Positions 53,728 through 63,004 of a DNA stretch of 64,000 nucleotides are shown one piece after another. A model generated the notes under the pieces. The model ran no database searches, was not told the origin of the DNA, and saw nothing but the letters and a program-made list of their open reading frames with translations. A program made the position numbers and the translations under genes. Origin of the DNA: Lactobacillus kimbladii (GTDB lineage Bacteria > Bacillota > Bacilli > Lactobacillales > Lactobacillaceae); contig NZ_SCMB01000001.1 of NCBI RefSeq assembly GCF_014323605.1, forward strand, positions 248,001-312,000, given 5' to 3'. How positions within the stretch are numbered: the stretch's first letter is position 1; each line of letters opens with the position of its first letter.

Positions 53728-54161
53728 TATTTAACATCCCCTACTTTTTTGTGATTAATAATAGTTAGTTGATTATTAGTTACTTTTCCTATAACCCAAC
53801 TAAAGAATTTAGTTGTATAAGCAGTAACAACTAATAAAATTATTGTAGAAGCTATTACCACTATAATCAGTTGGATTCCCTGTTCCTGCATAATCTTTAA
53901 ATTTGCAGCTAATGAAATTCCAGAAGGAACAAACATAAAACCAATTAGTGAGATTAATGCGCTGCCAAAAGAATCAACCCATTCAACTTTGATTACGTGA
54001 ACAGTTAATAAAAAATAAAGTAAAACTAACCCTATTACTGGAGTCGGTACGGGAAAAGACTTTGGCATCAAATCAGAAATTACTTGTGCCACAAACAAAA
54101 TTGCAGCATAAATAAACATTTGTACTAAAATTGGAGCTGATTTTGTTTTTTCTTTTTTCAT
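53727..54161 (-). CDS. lrgA: LrgA/CidA-family membrane protein
   Basis: A 144-residue protein with four hydrophobic segments: YAAILFVAQVISDLMP, PTPVIGLVLLYFLLTVHVIKVEWVDSFG, LISLIGFMFVPSGISLA, and a final VIASTIILLVVTAYTTKF. The PxPxPVIGLVLL pattern is the LrgA signature. The ATG at 54161 is chosen because AAAGGAAA lies 8 bases before it; the open frame extends 14 codons upstream over that site. It is separated from lytR by a terminator. Confidence 0.9.
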   Translation of the reverse strand: MKKEKTKSAPILVQMFIYAAILFVAQVISDLMPKSFPVPTPVIGLVLLYFLLTVHVIKVEWVDSFGSALISLIGFMFVPSGISLAANLKIMQEQGIQLIIVVIASTIILLVVTAYTTKFFSWVIGKVTNNQLTIINHKKVGDVK

Positions 54162-54255
54162 AAGATCGATTTCCTTTCTCATTTTCAGCTTTCTTGCTTT
54201 CAAGTAATAAGATAATAGAAAATACGATTTTTGTAAGCGATTAACTCGTGAATTG

Positions 54256-54298
54256 CAAAAAATGACCTGTGAACTGCACTAAAGCAAATTCACAAGTC
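54256..54298 (-). terminator. Terminator between lytR and lrgA
   Basis: Imperfect 14-15-bp stem (54284-54298 with 54264-54277), 6-base loop and T6 on the minus strand. It should uncouple lrgAB from lytSR transcription, leaving lrgAB to its own, activated promoter between about 54165 and 54255. Confidence 0.78.
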
Positions 54299-54318
54299 AA
54301 TATAAATTAATGAGTTAT

Positions 54319-55056
54319 TTATAAGCCTAATTTCTGATTCAATTCCTTGCGGTAAGATCTCCCTACCTGAACTCTAGAATTATTATTCATAATCAACATC
54401 AAGGTATGATTAAACCAGGGCTGGACCTCCTTGATATCTTCAATATTTACAATGGCATTTCTGTGGACTTGTAAAAAGCATGGCTCTGTTAAGCGTTCCT
54501 TGAGCCAAGCTAAGGTCTTGCGTGTTTCGTATTTTTGCTTGCTCGTTTCAATTGTTAGTACACCATTATTAACCGTTGCAGCTATTACTTCCAGTTTCTT
54601 AATAACCACATTGCGATCTTCAAGCTCAATACTAAGAATATCACTTCCCGATTTTTGGACCTGCACAGAATTATTATTTTGACTGTTTAAAACTTTCACA
54701 GCTTTTTGCAGTGCCTGATCTACCCTCTCTTGTTCGAATGGTTTCAGTACATAGTCAAGTGCACCAACGTCAAAAGCCTTCACAGCATAATTATCATATG
54801 CAGTAGCAAATACAATCATCGGTGAATAACTCAGTTGCTTCAATTCATCAGCCAATTCAAAGCCATTTTCTTCATTAAGTGAAATGTCCAAGAACAGTAA
54901 ATCAATTTTATATTTAAGCAAAGTTCCCTGTGCTTCTTTGATATCTTCTGCTTCGTAGAGTTTAACGGTTTGCTTATTTAAGACTGAACTTTTTTTAATC
55001 AAATAAGATAATTCAGTGCGGGCTAGTGGTTCATCATCAACTACCAAAATTCTCAT
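54319..55056 (-). CDS. lytR: LytTR-type response regulator
   Basis: A 245-residue two-component regulator. The receiver domain (about 1-120) has VVDDEPLA, LLFLDISLNEENG with the phosphorylated Asp, FATAYDNYAVKAF and DYVLKPF. The C-terminal LytTR DNA-binding domain (about 145-245) has CFLQVHRNAIVNIEDIKEVQPW and VQVGRSYRKEL. Such regulators bind direct repeats and activate lrgAB. The ATG at 55056 has GAGGGAGC before it; it starts 13 bases after the lytS stop. Confidence 0.95.
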   Translation of the reverse strand: MRILVVDDEPLARTELSYLIKKSSVLNKQTVKLYEAEDIKEAQGTLLKYKIDLLFLDISLNEENGFELADELKQLSYSPMIVFATAYDNYAVKAFDVGALDYVLKPFEQERVDQALQKAVKVLNSQNNNSVQVQKSGSDILSIELEDRNVVIKKLEVIAATVNNGVLTIETSKQKYETRKTLAWLKERLTEPCFLQVHRNAIVNIEDIKEVQPWFNHTLMLIMNNNSRVQVGRSYRKELNQKLGL

Positions 55057-55069
55057 TTTTAGCTCCCTC

Positions 55070-56827
55070 TTAACCTTCAAAATCATTTTTTTCAGCTTGT
55101 TTTAGTGGTATCTCGGTTTGAAAAGTCGTTCCCTTCTCACCAGTTTTGATATGCAATTGACTATTAGTCCCATATAAGCCTATCAGCCGCTTATTTAAAT
55201 TATAAAGTGCTGTCCCGCTGCCACCAGATTCACTTATTGGTTCTTGACCCAGCCTTTTTAAAATTTCCGATTTAATACCAACGCCATTATCACTTACTAA
55301 GATCTGCAAGTAATCCTTTTTTTGACTTAAATTAATGATAATTTTGTTACCAGTTTTTCTGCCTTTGAAAGCATGCTTGATAGCATTTTCCACAAAGATT
55401 TGTAAACAAAACGATGGCAGCAGCGTACTATCGGGCACACTGATTTGATAGTCAATCTTAAATTTATGCGGAAAACGCAGCTCCTCGATTCCAGTATAAG
55501 CACTAACATACCTTTTTTCCTGATCAAGTGTGATTTCTTTTGCCTGACCATTTTTCAAGCTTAATCTGAAAAATGTACTAAGCTGCATTAAAGCTCTATG
55601 AGCCTCGCTAACGTTAACCCTCATTAAGGCGCCAATTGTATTAATTGCATTAAAGAAAAAATGCGGATTGATTTGCACTTGTAATGCCCGAATTTCCGCT
55701 TCATTAACCAAACTGGTCTGCTGTTCTGCAATACCAATAGCCAATTGACCGGAAAAAATCATAGCCAAACCACGAACCAGATTTTCTTCGACCACAGTCA
55801 TTTCTTGTTCAGCACAAAAGTACAGCTTTAGTGCGCCAATCGTTTTTTTATTTACTTGCAGTGGACAAACGATAGCAGACGTTAATGGGCAATCTTGATG
55901 GGGACAACCAATTTCTTCTTTTGAATGTGCCAGTTTTTCATGTCCTGAAGCAATAACCGTTTTTGATAAATCAGTTATTACCGGTTCACCGGCAATGTGG
56001 TGATCTTGTCCCGCGCCAACATGGGCCAGTACATTAACGCGATCAGTTAAGCCTACCGCATCAAAATTAGTGTATTTTTTGATAATTTTACAGACATGCT
56101 CTGCAGAATCAAAGTCTAGGCCATGCCGAAAATAAGGCAATGTTTTATTAGCCAATTCCAAAACATCTTTGGTTTGAACAGCACGCAATTGACGCTCATT
56201 TGATAGATAAGTTTTCAAAATTTCTATAAACAAGCAAGAGCCAATTGTATTCAATAATATCATGGGTACAAAAATTAATTTAATCAAGCCGAAGCCATGA
56301 AATGCAAAAATAAAGGCCATCTGAATTAGTTCTGCTAAAAAAGATAAAACTGCTACCCAAAAGGTTGAAGGGTACAAATTATTTTTCTTAACCTTATCAC
56401 CTAAAACGCCAATTAAATATCCGATTAGAACTGAACTGACAATATAAAAATAATCCGAAAAGCCACCAAAAATTACGCGGTGCAAACCACCCACTAAACC
56501 AACTAAAAGTCCTACATAGGGTCCAGCAGTCAGACTGGCGGTAGTGATAACTAGCATCCTGGTATTTGCTATTGAATCAGATTGAGGTAATTCTGTCAGA
56601 ATAAGTGGGGTAACTATTTCTTTTGAACTTGAAATTTCTACACCGGTGAGATTGGCAATGACAACAAAGAGTGAAAAAATGATAAATAACCAGATTTGCG
56701 ATTTTAGAGTTCTTTTTTCAATTAAATCTCTAAAAAAGCGCATGTTAACAAGGAGAAACGCCAGAATCATAATAATACCCAGGCGTTCTGATAATAATAT
56801 GAATAGATTGAACACGATTTTCTCCAA
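55070..56827 (-). CDS. lytS: LytS-type sensor histidine kinase
   Basis: A 585-residue membrane kinase. The N-terminal 5TM-5TMR_LYT domain (about 1-215) carries ADxxGPY-like TAGPYVGLLVGLVGGLHR. A GAF-like domain (about 225-365) contains a possible metal site, CPHQDCPL. A His_kinase domain follows with INPHFFFNAINTIGALMR (phosphorylated His), then a HATPase with FVENAIKHAF and DNGVGI. It should sense membrane state or pyruvate and phosphorylate LytR. First gene of lytSR-lrgAB. Confidence 0.95.
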   Translation of the reverse strand: MEKIVFNLFILLSERLGIIMILAFLLVNMRFFRDLIEKRTLKSQIWLFIIFSLFVVIANLTGVEISSSKEIVTPLILTELPQSDSIANTRMLVITTASLTAGPYVGLLVGLVGGLHRVIFGGFSDYFYIVSSVLIGYLIGVLGDKVKKNNLYPSTFWVAVLSFLAELIQMAFIFAFHGFGLIKLIFVPMILLNTIGSCLFIEILKTYLSNERQLRAVQTKDVLELANKTLPYFRHGLDFDSAEHVCKIIKKYTNFDAVGLTDRVNVLAHVGAGQDHHIAGEPVITDLSKTVIASGHEKLAHSKEEIGCPHQDCPLTSAIVCPLQVNKKTIGALKLYFCAEQEMTVVEENLVRGLAMIFSGQLAIGIAEQQTSLVNEAEIRALQVQINPHFFFNAINTIGALMRVNVSEAHRALMQLSTFFRLSLKNGQAKEITLDQEKRYVSAYTGIEELRFPHKFKIDYQISVPDSTLLPSFCLQIFVENAIKHAFKGRKTGNKIIINLSQKKDYLQILVSDNGVGIKSEILKRLGQEPISESGGSGTALYNLNKRLIGLYGTNSQLHIKTGEKGTTFQTEIPLKQAEKNDFEG

Positions 56828-56983
56828 TCCGTAAACTAAGATAGAATTTACCTTTTATATCATATAAGTATGACAATTTTTTTAGCTTACGCAATAGTAA
56901 TCGTATTCAACTGCTCAAAATAGTGCCTGAAATGATTAAATCTGTGCCTTAAATTCACTAAGTTTTTAAAATTTATTATACAA

Positions 56984-57018
56984 GTAAAAAACATCAAGCT
57001 GCTTATACAGCTTGATGC
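56984..57018 (-). terminator. Terminator after the fructose operon
   Basis: A perfect 10-bp stem CATCAAGCTG/CAGCTTGATG (56992-57001 with 57008-57017), 6-base loop and a T6 tract on the minus strand. T6 also follows on the plus strand. Confidence 0.9.
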
Positions 57019-57051
57019 CAATTTTTTAATATTAATAAAAGTTCAACTTGA

Positions 57052-59022
57052 TTAATTATTTTCTGATTGATCTACTGGCTTTTTCCACAGACCTAAAATG
57101 ATGCCTGCAACAATGGAGCCAATAAGAGTAGCAACAAAGTAAAGCACAATATGGTTAGCAAGCGGAGATACCCAGAGACCACCGTGAGGTGCAGGAACAC
57201 CGATGCGCCATATGCCCACTAAGGCACCACCAACAGCAGAACCAATGATGCATGAAGGCAGAACGTGTCCAGGATCAGCTGCAGCAAACGGAATTGCACC
57301 TTCAGTAATGAAGGAAAAGCCTAAAATCCAGTTGGTTAAACCTGCACGGCGTTCATCTAAAGTATATTTATTCTTAAAGAAAGTCGTACCAATTGCAGTC
57401 GCAAATGGTGGTACCATACCGCCAACCATTACGGCAGCCATCATTACAGCAGCAACAGTTGAATGTGGGTCGTTGGCAAAAGCACCAGAGGCAAAGACGT
57501 AAGCAGCCTTGTTGAAAGGTCCACCCATATCAATTGACATCATGGCAGCTAAAATAGTTGTCAAAACAGCTAAGTTGCCCGTACCCATTTGGTTTAAAAA
57601 GTTAGTAATGGCGAAGTTAACTGCACTAAAGATTGGGTTAACAATGTAGTACATGATAAGAGCAATGAAGAGCAGGCTCAAGATTGGATAAATGAGCATT
57701 GGCTTCATTCCTTCAAGAGACTTCGGCAATTTAGCAAACAATTTCTTTAAGCCGACTACCAAGTATCCGGCAATAAATCCAGAAGCCAGACCACCTAAGA
57801 AACCGGCAGGTGATTTAGCATTAGTTACCACATTGGCAACATAAGCACCACCGTAAGCGCCACTATAAACTGTCGCCATAAATCCGCCGACAAAACCAGG
57901 CATTAAAGCCGGTAAGTCACCGATTGATTCAGCGATGTAACCTGATAGAATTGGCACCATGAACGCAAAAGCCATGTTACCGGCATTGTTCAAGAAAATA
58001 AATGCAGGAGATTTTGGACCACCAGCATAGTTTTCCACAATAAAGGAGATTGCCATTAAAATACCGCCACCGATAACAAATGGCAACATGTGGGAAACAC
58101 CGTTCATGAGATTCTTGTAAATTGAGCCCCAAACGCCTTCTTTAGCATTGTCACTATCATCGCTGCTCTTTTCACCGTTTGAATGGTAAACGCTAGCTTT
58201 AGAATTCAAAATGTTATCAATCAATTCGTCAGGTTTGTTGATACCGTCAACAACTGGACGAGAAATTAACGGCTTGCCATCAAAACGAGGCATGTCAACT
58301 TTCTTGTCAGACGCAATAACAACACCTTGAGCGCGGCTAATCTCATCAGCGGTCAATTTATCTTTGACACCTTCTGAACCGTTGGTTTCAATGCGGACAT
58401 CAACGCCACGTTTTTTACCGGCCTTGATCAAAGCCTCTTGGGCCATATAAGTATGGGCAATACCGTTGATACATGCAGTAACGCCGACAATTAAAGGTTT
58501 TTCTTCCTTTTTAGTTTCACTAGCACTTGCGGCTTGCTCTTTTTCGGCTTTTTTAGCCTCATCCTTTTGCTGTTCTGCATCTTCAAAAAGCTGAATCACT
58601 TCTTCAGGAGTTTGGGCTTTTTTAAGAGCATTAACCAGATCAGGATCAATTAATAAACCGGATAATTTAGCTAAAGCTTCAAGGTGAGTATTATCGGCAC
58701 CAGCAGGTGCAGTAATCATAAAGAATAAATGAACTGGTTGACCATCAAGCGAATTGTAATCAATTCCTTTTTCACTTTTAGCAAAAAGCACACGAGCCTT
58801 GTTAATTGTCTTGTTACGGGCATGGGGCATCGCAATTCCATCACCAATACCAGTGGTAGATTCATTTTCACGAGCCCAAATTGACTTAATGAATTCATCT
58901 TCGTCATTGACGATGTCGGTTTTGACTTCTAGGTCAGCCATTTCCTTAATGGCATCTTCTTTGTTAGTCGCTTTAAGCGCCATAATCATGGATTCAGGAG
59001 CCAAAATATCTTTAATTTTCAT
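57052..59022 (-). CDS. fruA: Fructose PTS EIIABC
   Basis: A 656-residue membrane protein. The EIIA domain (about 1-150) has the active His in GIAMPHARN. After an Ala/Lys/Glu-rich linker comes IIB (about 178-275) with VGVTACINGIAHTYMAQEAL, whose Cys is phosphorylated. The IIC domain (about 300-650) has about nine segments with GGFMATVYSGAYGGAYVAN and ITEGAIPFAAADPGHVLPSCIIG. It imports fructose as fructose 1-phosphate. It follows fruK by 17 bases. Confidence 0.96.
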   Translation of the reverse strand: MKIKDILAPESMIMALKATNKEDAIKEMADLEVKTDIVNDEDEFIKSIWARENESTTGIGDGIAMPHARNKTINKARVLFAKSEKGIDYNSLDGQPVHLFFMITAPAGADNTHLEALAKLSGLLIDPDLVNALKKAQTPEEVIQLFEDAEQQKDEAKKAEKEQAASASETKKEEKPLIVGVTACINGIAHTYMAQEALIKAGKKRGVDVRIETNGSEGVKDKLTADEISRAQGVVIASDKKVDMPRFDGKPLISRPVVDGINKPDELIDNILNSKASVYHSNGEKSSDDSDNAKEGVWGSIYKNLMNGVSHMLPFVIGGGILMAISFIVENYAGGPKSPAFIFLNNAGNMAFAFMVPILSGYIAESIGDLPALMPGFVGGFMATVYSGAYGGAYVANVVTNAKSPAGFLGGLASGFIAGYLVVGLKKLFAKLPKSLEGMKPMLIYPILSLLFIALIMYYIVNPIFSAVNFAITNFLNQMGTGNLAVLTTILAAMMSIDMGGPFNKAAYVFASGAFANDPHSTVAAVMMAAVMVGGMVPPFATAIGTTFFKNKYTLDERRAGLTNWILGFSFITEGAIPFAAADPGHVLPSCIIGSAVGGALVGIWRIGVPAPHGGLWVSPLANHIVLYFVATLIGSIVAGIILGLWKKPVDQSENN

Positions 59023-59039
59023 TTTAAATTCTCCTCAAA

Positions 59040-59954
59040 TTACGAAATTTCTTCAACATTAATTTGCGGCAAGACCGCATCAATCTGACTTTTAACAGCA
59101 ATATCTTTAGTAAAGGCTGTAGCAGCTCCACAGGCCATACCGATACGGAAACTTTCGGCCGGATCTTTTGTTTTAACATAAGTACCGACAAAGCCAGCTG
59201 TCATGGAGTCTCCAGCTCCAACGGAATTAACGGCAGTACCAACAGCTGCTTTGGCATGATAAAAATGCTTAGGTGTAATCAAGTAGCCACCTTTACCTGC
59301 CATGGAGACCATAACATTTTGGGCACCCATGTCAAGCAATTTGCGCGCACACTCAAGCATCTCCTGATCTGACTCAAATGTAGTTTTGAATAAATCAGCT
59401 AGTTCGTGGTGATTTGGTTTAATTACCAGTGGCTTATAACTTAAAGTATCTAGCAAAGCCTGACCAGTTGTGTCAATTACAAATTCTGCCCCTGCTTCTT
59501 TAATAATAGGTAGAAGTTCTTTATAAAAATCTACTGGCAAGCTTGGTGCTAAGGAACCACTCAAAACCACAATGTCACCTTTTTGCAAATCGCTAAGGCG
59601 TGCCTTAAAAGCAATTATTTCCTGATCTGTAATATTAGGACCAGCGGCATTAATCTCTGACTCCTCTTCTGCATGTACTTTAACGTTCACGCGGGTCACA
59701 TCAGATATAGTGACAAAATCATTAACAATGCGGCGCTGGTTTAGCTGACGTACTAACTCTTTGCCAGTAAAACCACCAACAAAGCCCCAGGCAGTATTAT
59801 CAATATCCAACTGGTTAAGAATTTGGGAAACATTAATTCCCTTGCCGCCTGCCAGAAACGTGCAGTTATCAGCACGATTAACTTCACCACGGTTAACCTG
59901 CTCTAATTGAATTACATAATCCAAAGCAGGATTAACGGTAACCGTATAAATCAT
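59040..59954 (-). CDS. fruK: 1-phosphofructokinase
   Basis: A 304-residue PfkB-family kinase turning fructose 1-phosphate into the 1,6-bisphosphate. Seen: TVNPALDYVIQL at the N-terminus, GGKGINVSQILNQLD (sugar-binding), VLSGSLAPSLP, KPNHHELADL, and the catalytic GAGDSMTAGF (Asp base) near residue 255. The ATG at 59954 is chosen because GGAG lies 8 bases before it; a TTG two codons upstream is also open. Its ATG overlaps the fruR stop by one base. Confidence 0.96.
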   Translation of the reverse strand: MIYTVTVNPALDYVIQLEQVNRGEVNRADNCTFLAGGKGINVSQILNQLDIDNTAWGFVGGFTGKELVRQLNQRRIVNDFVTISDVTRVNVKVHAEEESEINAAGPNITDQEIIAFKARLSDLQKGDIVVLSGSLAPSLPVDFYKELLPIIKEAGAEFVIDTTGQALLDTLSYKPLVIKPNHHELADLFKTTFESDQEMLECARKLLDMGAQNVMVSMAGKGGYLITPKHFYHAKAAVGTAVNSVGAGDSMTAGFVGTYVKTKDPAESFRIGMACGAATAFTKDIAVKSQIDAVLPQINVEEIS

Positions 59955-60709
59955 TAGCAAATCTCCTTCAAATTAATTTTAGCGGGCAACAATTTTTTAT
60001 TCTTGGCACTTAAAGAAGTAGTAAGAACTGTTACGTCTTTTACTTGTGCAAAAGTCGCAAAACTGCGCTCACCAATTTTAGAAGTATCGGTCAAAATGTA
60101 TGCCTGATCGGCCTGAGCAATTTCAATTTTCTTAATTGCTGCTTCTTCAGTATCGGGTGTAGTCAAGTTCCCCTGGCTATCAAGTCCATTGGTGCCAACG
60201 AAACTGGCAGAAAAGTTCATTTGCTGCAATTGTTTTAGAGCAGTTTGCCCCACCACAGCATGAGTATTTTCTTTAATCCGACCACCTAAAAGTATAGTCT
60301 CAATTCCATGATTAAGGGCACAAAGTGCAGTTTCTAAACCATTTGTGACAATCGTTACTCCTGGAGTCATGGCAATAAAAGGAACCATTTCATAAGTTGT
60401 CGTACCTGCGTCAATAAAAATGTAATCATCTTGATGGACATAGTTTTTAACAGCATACTGAGCGATTAGTTTTTTATCATTATGATTCATTGAAAAACGA
60501 ATGTGTTGAGACACATCATGAGTGAAGCTTTTGACTGACTGCGCACCACCATGTACTCTTTTGATTAAGCCTTGTTCTTCCATCTGGTTAAGATCACGCC
60601 TAATCGTTGATTCGGATGTTGAAGTCATTGAACAAAGATCACTCACCCGGCACAGTCCATGCTGGTTAACGTAGTCTTCAATCACTTTTTGCCGTTCCTG
60701 CGTTAACAT
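59954..60709 (-). CDS. fruR: DeoR-family repressor of the fructose operon
   Basis: A 251-residue regulator. The N-terminal winged helix (about 1-60) has ERQKVIEDYVNQHG, SDLCSMTSTSESTIRRDLNQME and RVHGGAQ. The sugar-phosphate-binding domain follows with FIDAGTTTYEMVPF, TNGLETALCAL, LLGGRIKENTHAVVGQTAL and a late ILTDTSKIGERSFATFAQV. Fructose 1-phosphate is the likely inducer. First gene of fruR-K-A, so it should control its own operon. Confidence 0.95.
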   Translation of the reverse strand: MLTQERQKVIEDYVNQHGLCRVSDLCSMTSTSESTIRRDLNQMEEQGLIKRVHGGAQSVKSFTHDVSQHIRFSMNHNDKKLIAQYAVKNYVHQDDYIFIDAGTTTYEMVPFIAMTPGVTIVTNGLETALCALNHGIETILLGGRIKENTHAVVGQTALKQLQQMNFSASFVGTNGLDSQGNLTTPDTEEAAIKKIEIAQADQAYILTDTSKIGERSFATFAQVKDVTVLTTSLSAKNKKLLPAKINLKEIC

Positions 60710-60755
60710 ACATTTAACCTCCAGACAGTATTTTATGCGGTTTAATAATTAAAAG

Positions 60756-60772
60756 CAATCATTTTCAATCAT
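60756..60772 (-). promoter_or_regulatory. Candidate FruR operator (direct repeat)
   Basis: Two copies of CAATCAT, starting 10 bases apart (60756-60762 and 60766-60772), lie about 50 bases upstream of fruR. The one-turn spacing suits a DeoR-family repressor. A related GTCATTTTC follows at about 60778. The promoter itself is not clear. Confidence 0.5.
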
Positions 60773-60827
60773 AATTTGTCATTTTCTGGCAAAAACGAGC
60801 AGGATTAACATTTTTTAGTCATATAAA

Positions 60828-60879
60828 TAAAAAATCAACTGATAATTCAAGTTTAACTAATACTGAATTATTAGTTGAT
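60828..60879 (-). terminator. Terminator after the MarR-linked exporter
   Basis: A 16-bp stem with one wobble pair (60834-60849 with 60864-60879), 14-base loop and a T-rich tract on the minus strand. Confidence 0.75.
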
Positions 60880-60950
60880 ATTACTTAAAAACAAGCAACA
60901 GTAAAATCTTAACTAGTTTTGCCTTATTTGTGGTTAATTCAACAAATTTT

Positions 60951-62336
60951 TTATTTTTCTTTTTCAGACAAGAATAATGAGCCTAAAAATCCGATTATTG
61001 CAAAAGTCAGCATTAAGACAAAACCCCAGCGGTATGCAACTGTCAAATTTGCAGTCTCAGCATTTGAAGCGCCACTTGCACACAAGCTAATTACTAACAT
61101 TGATAATGCCGTTCCCAGTGAGCCACCGATTTGTCTTACTGTAGAAGAACCCGCATTAGCATGTGCAGTCATTTGAGGTTCTACCACGTTGATGCCTGCG
61201 GTAAAAGTTGTCATCATAGTAAAAGAAATGCCTACCATGCGTAAGGCATAACACAAACTAATTAAAGCCAGACTTGTTTTGCTATTAAAAACAGTCATTG
61301 GGAACGTCCCTAATAAAAGCATAGAAAAACCAAAAAGTGCCAATTTTTTAATACCAAATTTATCAAATAAAACGCCCGATACAGGATTGCAAATGATCAT
61401 TAATAGAGCCCCTGGCATCATTACTAAACCAGAGGTTAATGCGCTCTCTTGTCTAGTAGTTTGTAAATATAAAGGTAAAACTAATTCAATTCCTACCATT
61501 GAAATGTTGCTAATAGTACTTAATAAAGTACACAAATCAAATTTTAAATTTTGAAAAACTCTAATATTAAGCAAAGGTTTTTTCATATGCAACTGCCGAC
61601 GACAAAATAACAGAATAATTAGCAGACCTATTGTAAAGAATGCAGCTATTGTAATCGTAACTTTACCAGTGTTCCCAATATCTGACAGGGAGTACAAAAT
61701 TAAACCAAAGCCGACAATTGATTCAATAAATGATATTAAATCGGTAGTGTTTCTATGGGGTTCAATGATATTTTGCATACAAAAAGTTGCACAAATGGCT
61801 ACCATACCACTGGCAATACTTAAAATGATAAAAAGCATTTGCCAGTCTGCATATTTTAAAATTAATCCTGAAATTGTGGGACCAACAGCAGGTCCAAAAC
61901 CAATTACTAGTCCAGTAATTCCCATCGCCACACCTCTTTTTTCAGGAGGAAAGATAAGTAAAATGACATTTTGAATAAAAGGCATTAAACTACCAGCCGC
62001 AACTGCTTCAATAATTCTGCCTAGCAATAGCACCGGAAAATTAGGCGCAAAAACACAAATAAGTGAACCTGCTAAAAAAATAAGCATCATTGTTAAAAAG
62101 TTTTGTCTTAAGTTAAATGATTCAAAGATCCATGCCGACATGGGAATCATTAGCCCTACGACCAATAAATAAGAAGTAGTAAGCCATTGAGCAGTTGATT
62201 GATTAACTTTAAAAACCGTCATTATTGTTGGCAGAGCATTATTAAGAAAAGTTTCGGCCAACAGCGAAACAAATGCTCCAAATAGTAAAACAGCCATCAT
62301 TAAATTTCTTTTTTTACTAGAAATATTTTTGATCAT
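60951..62336 (-). CDS. MFS multidrug exporter, EmrB/QacA (DHA2) type, MarR-linked
   Basis: A 461-residue protein with about 14 membrane segments. Seen: LAETFLNNALPTIMTVFKVNQ in the first segment, PMSAWIFESFNLRQNF (loop 2-3, weak motif A), GLVIGFGPAVGPTISGLILKYADW (motif C) and later PVSGVLFDKFGIKKLALFG. Probably a proton-driven drug or bile-compound exporter. It follows a MarR regulator by 47 bases, and the gap contains a palindrome shared with the regulator's own promoter region. AAAGGA precedes the ATG. Confidence 0.9.
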   Translation of the reverse strand: MIKNISSKKRNLMMAVLLFGAFVSLLAETFLNNALPTIMTVFKVNQSTAQWLTTSYLLVVGLMIPMSAWIFESFNLRQNFLTMMLIFLAGSLICVFAPNFPVLLLGRIIEAVAAGSLMPFIQNVILLIFPPEKRGVAMGITGLVIGFGPAVGPTISGLILKYADWQMLFIILSIASGMVAICATFCMQNIIEPHRNTTDLISFIESIVGFGLILYSLSDIGNTGKVTITIAAFFTIGLLIILLFCRRQLHMKKPLLNIRVFQNLKFDLCTLLSTISNISMVGIELVLPLYLQTTRQESALTSGLVMMPGALLMIICNPVSGVLFDKFGIKKLALFGFSMLLLGTFPMTVFNSKTSLALISLCYALRMVGISFTMMTTFTAGINVVEPQMTAHANAGSSTVRQIGGSLGTALSMLVISLCASGASNAETANLTVAYRWGFVLMLTFAIIGFLGSLFLSEKEK

Positions 62337-62353
62337 TTTTATCCTTTCATCTA

Positions 62354-62367
62354 TGTAGCATGCTACA
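62354..62367. promoter_or_regulatory. MarR operator candidate upstream of the exporter
   Basis: Perfect 14-bp palindrome TGTAGCATGCTACA, between the marR stop and the exporter ribosome site. It differs from the palindrome upstream of marR only in the two central symmetric positions. Confidence 0.8.
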
Positions 62368-62383
62368 CTTTTGCTAATAATAA

Positions 62384-62833
62384 TTAAAAATTATCCGAAA
62401 TTCTTTTTAAAACTTGTTCAAGATTTAAAATTTCTTGCTGAGACAACCCCTTGGTAATACGAGTATTAATATTTGTCATTATTGTGCGAATCTTGGCAAT
62501 ATTTTTGTCAATTAAATGAAAGCCTTTATCCGAAAGCCTTAAAACAATTTGCCTTTGATCATTTTCTAAACGCGACGTAACAATTAACTTATTTGCTTCT
62601 AAGCGTTTAACTATTCCTCTAATTGTAGGATGACTCAGCACAAACGCATCTGCCACTTCTTTTTGGGTAATTTGCCGCGCTTTTGATTCATATAAATAAA
62701 TCATCAGAGAAATTTGGGCACCTGTTAAAGAATAATCTTTAAAGATTTCTGCAAACTGCTTGTTTAATTCCTTTTCAATCAAAGTATTTGCAATTTTAAT
62801 TTTGGGACCAATTCGATTCAAAAAAGTTGTCAT
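62384..62833 (-). CDS. MarR-family transcriptional regulator
   Basis: A 149-residue winged-helix protein: IKIANTLIEKELNKQFAEIFKDYSLTGAQISLMIYL, ITQKEVADAFVLSHPTIRGIVKRLEANKLIV (recognition helix) and a wing at SRLENDQRQIVLRLSDKG, then C-terminal dimerisation helices. Such regulators repress an adjacent efflux pump and release DNA on binding a toxic ligand. Two near-identical palindromes flank the gene. It precedes the DHA2 exporter on the same strand. Confidence 0.93.
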   Translation of the reverse strand: MTTFLNRIGPKIKIANTLIEKELNKQFAEIFKDYSLTGAQISLMIYLYESKARQITQKEVADAFVLSHPTIRGIVKRLEANKLIVTSRLENDQRQIVLRLSDKGFHLIDKNIAKIRTIMTNINTRITKGLSQQEILNLEQVLKRISDNF

Positions 62834-62877
62834 ATTAATTCCCTTAGAAGTAAATCTCAGACTAATATTTTATCATA

Positions 62878-62891
62878 CTGTAGTATACTAC
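62878..62891. promoter_or_regulatory. MarR operator candidate upstream of marR
   Basis: Perfect 14-bp palindrome TGTAGTATACTACA, about 45 bases before the marR ATG, followed like its twin by CTTTT on the plus strand. It would allow autoregulation, and lies 114 bases before the divergent exporter gene at 63005. Confidence 0.8.
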
Positions 62892-63004
62892 ACTTTTTTA
62901 TAATAAACATGTTTTTAAAAACTCAATTCTACAAAATTGGTCCAACCACGAGTGTGGTAAAATTAAAATATTACGTTATCAAAAGAAGGGTCATAAATTT
63001 AGTT

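Noticed and set aside
54165-54255. LytR-binding repeats upstream of lrgA
   Set aside because: The region is AT-rich with partial repeats, but no clear pair of LytTR-type direct repeats could be defined.
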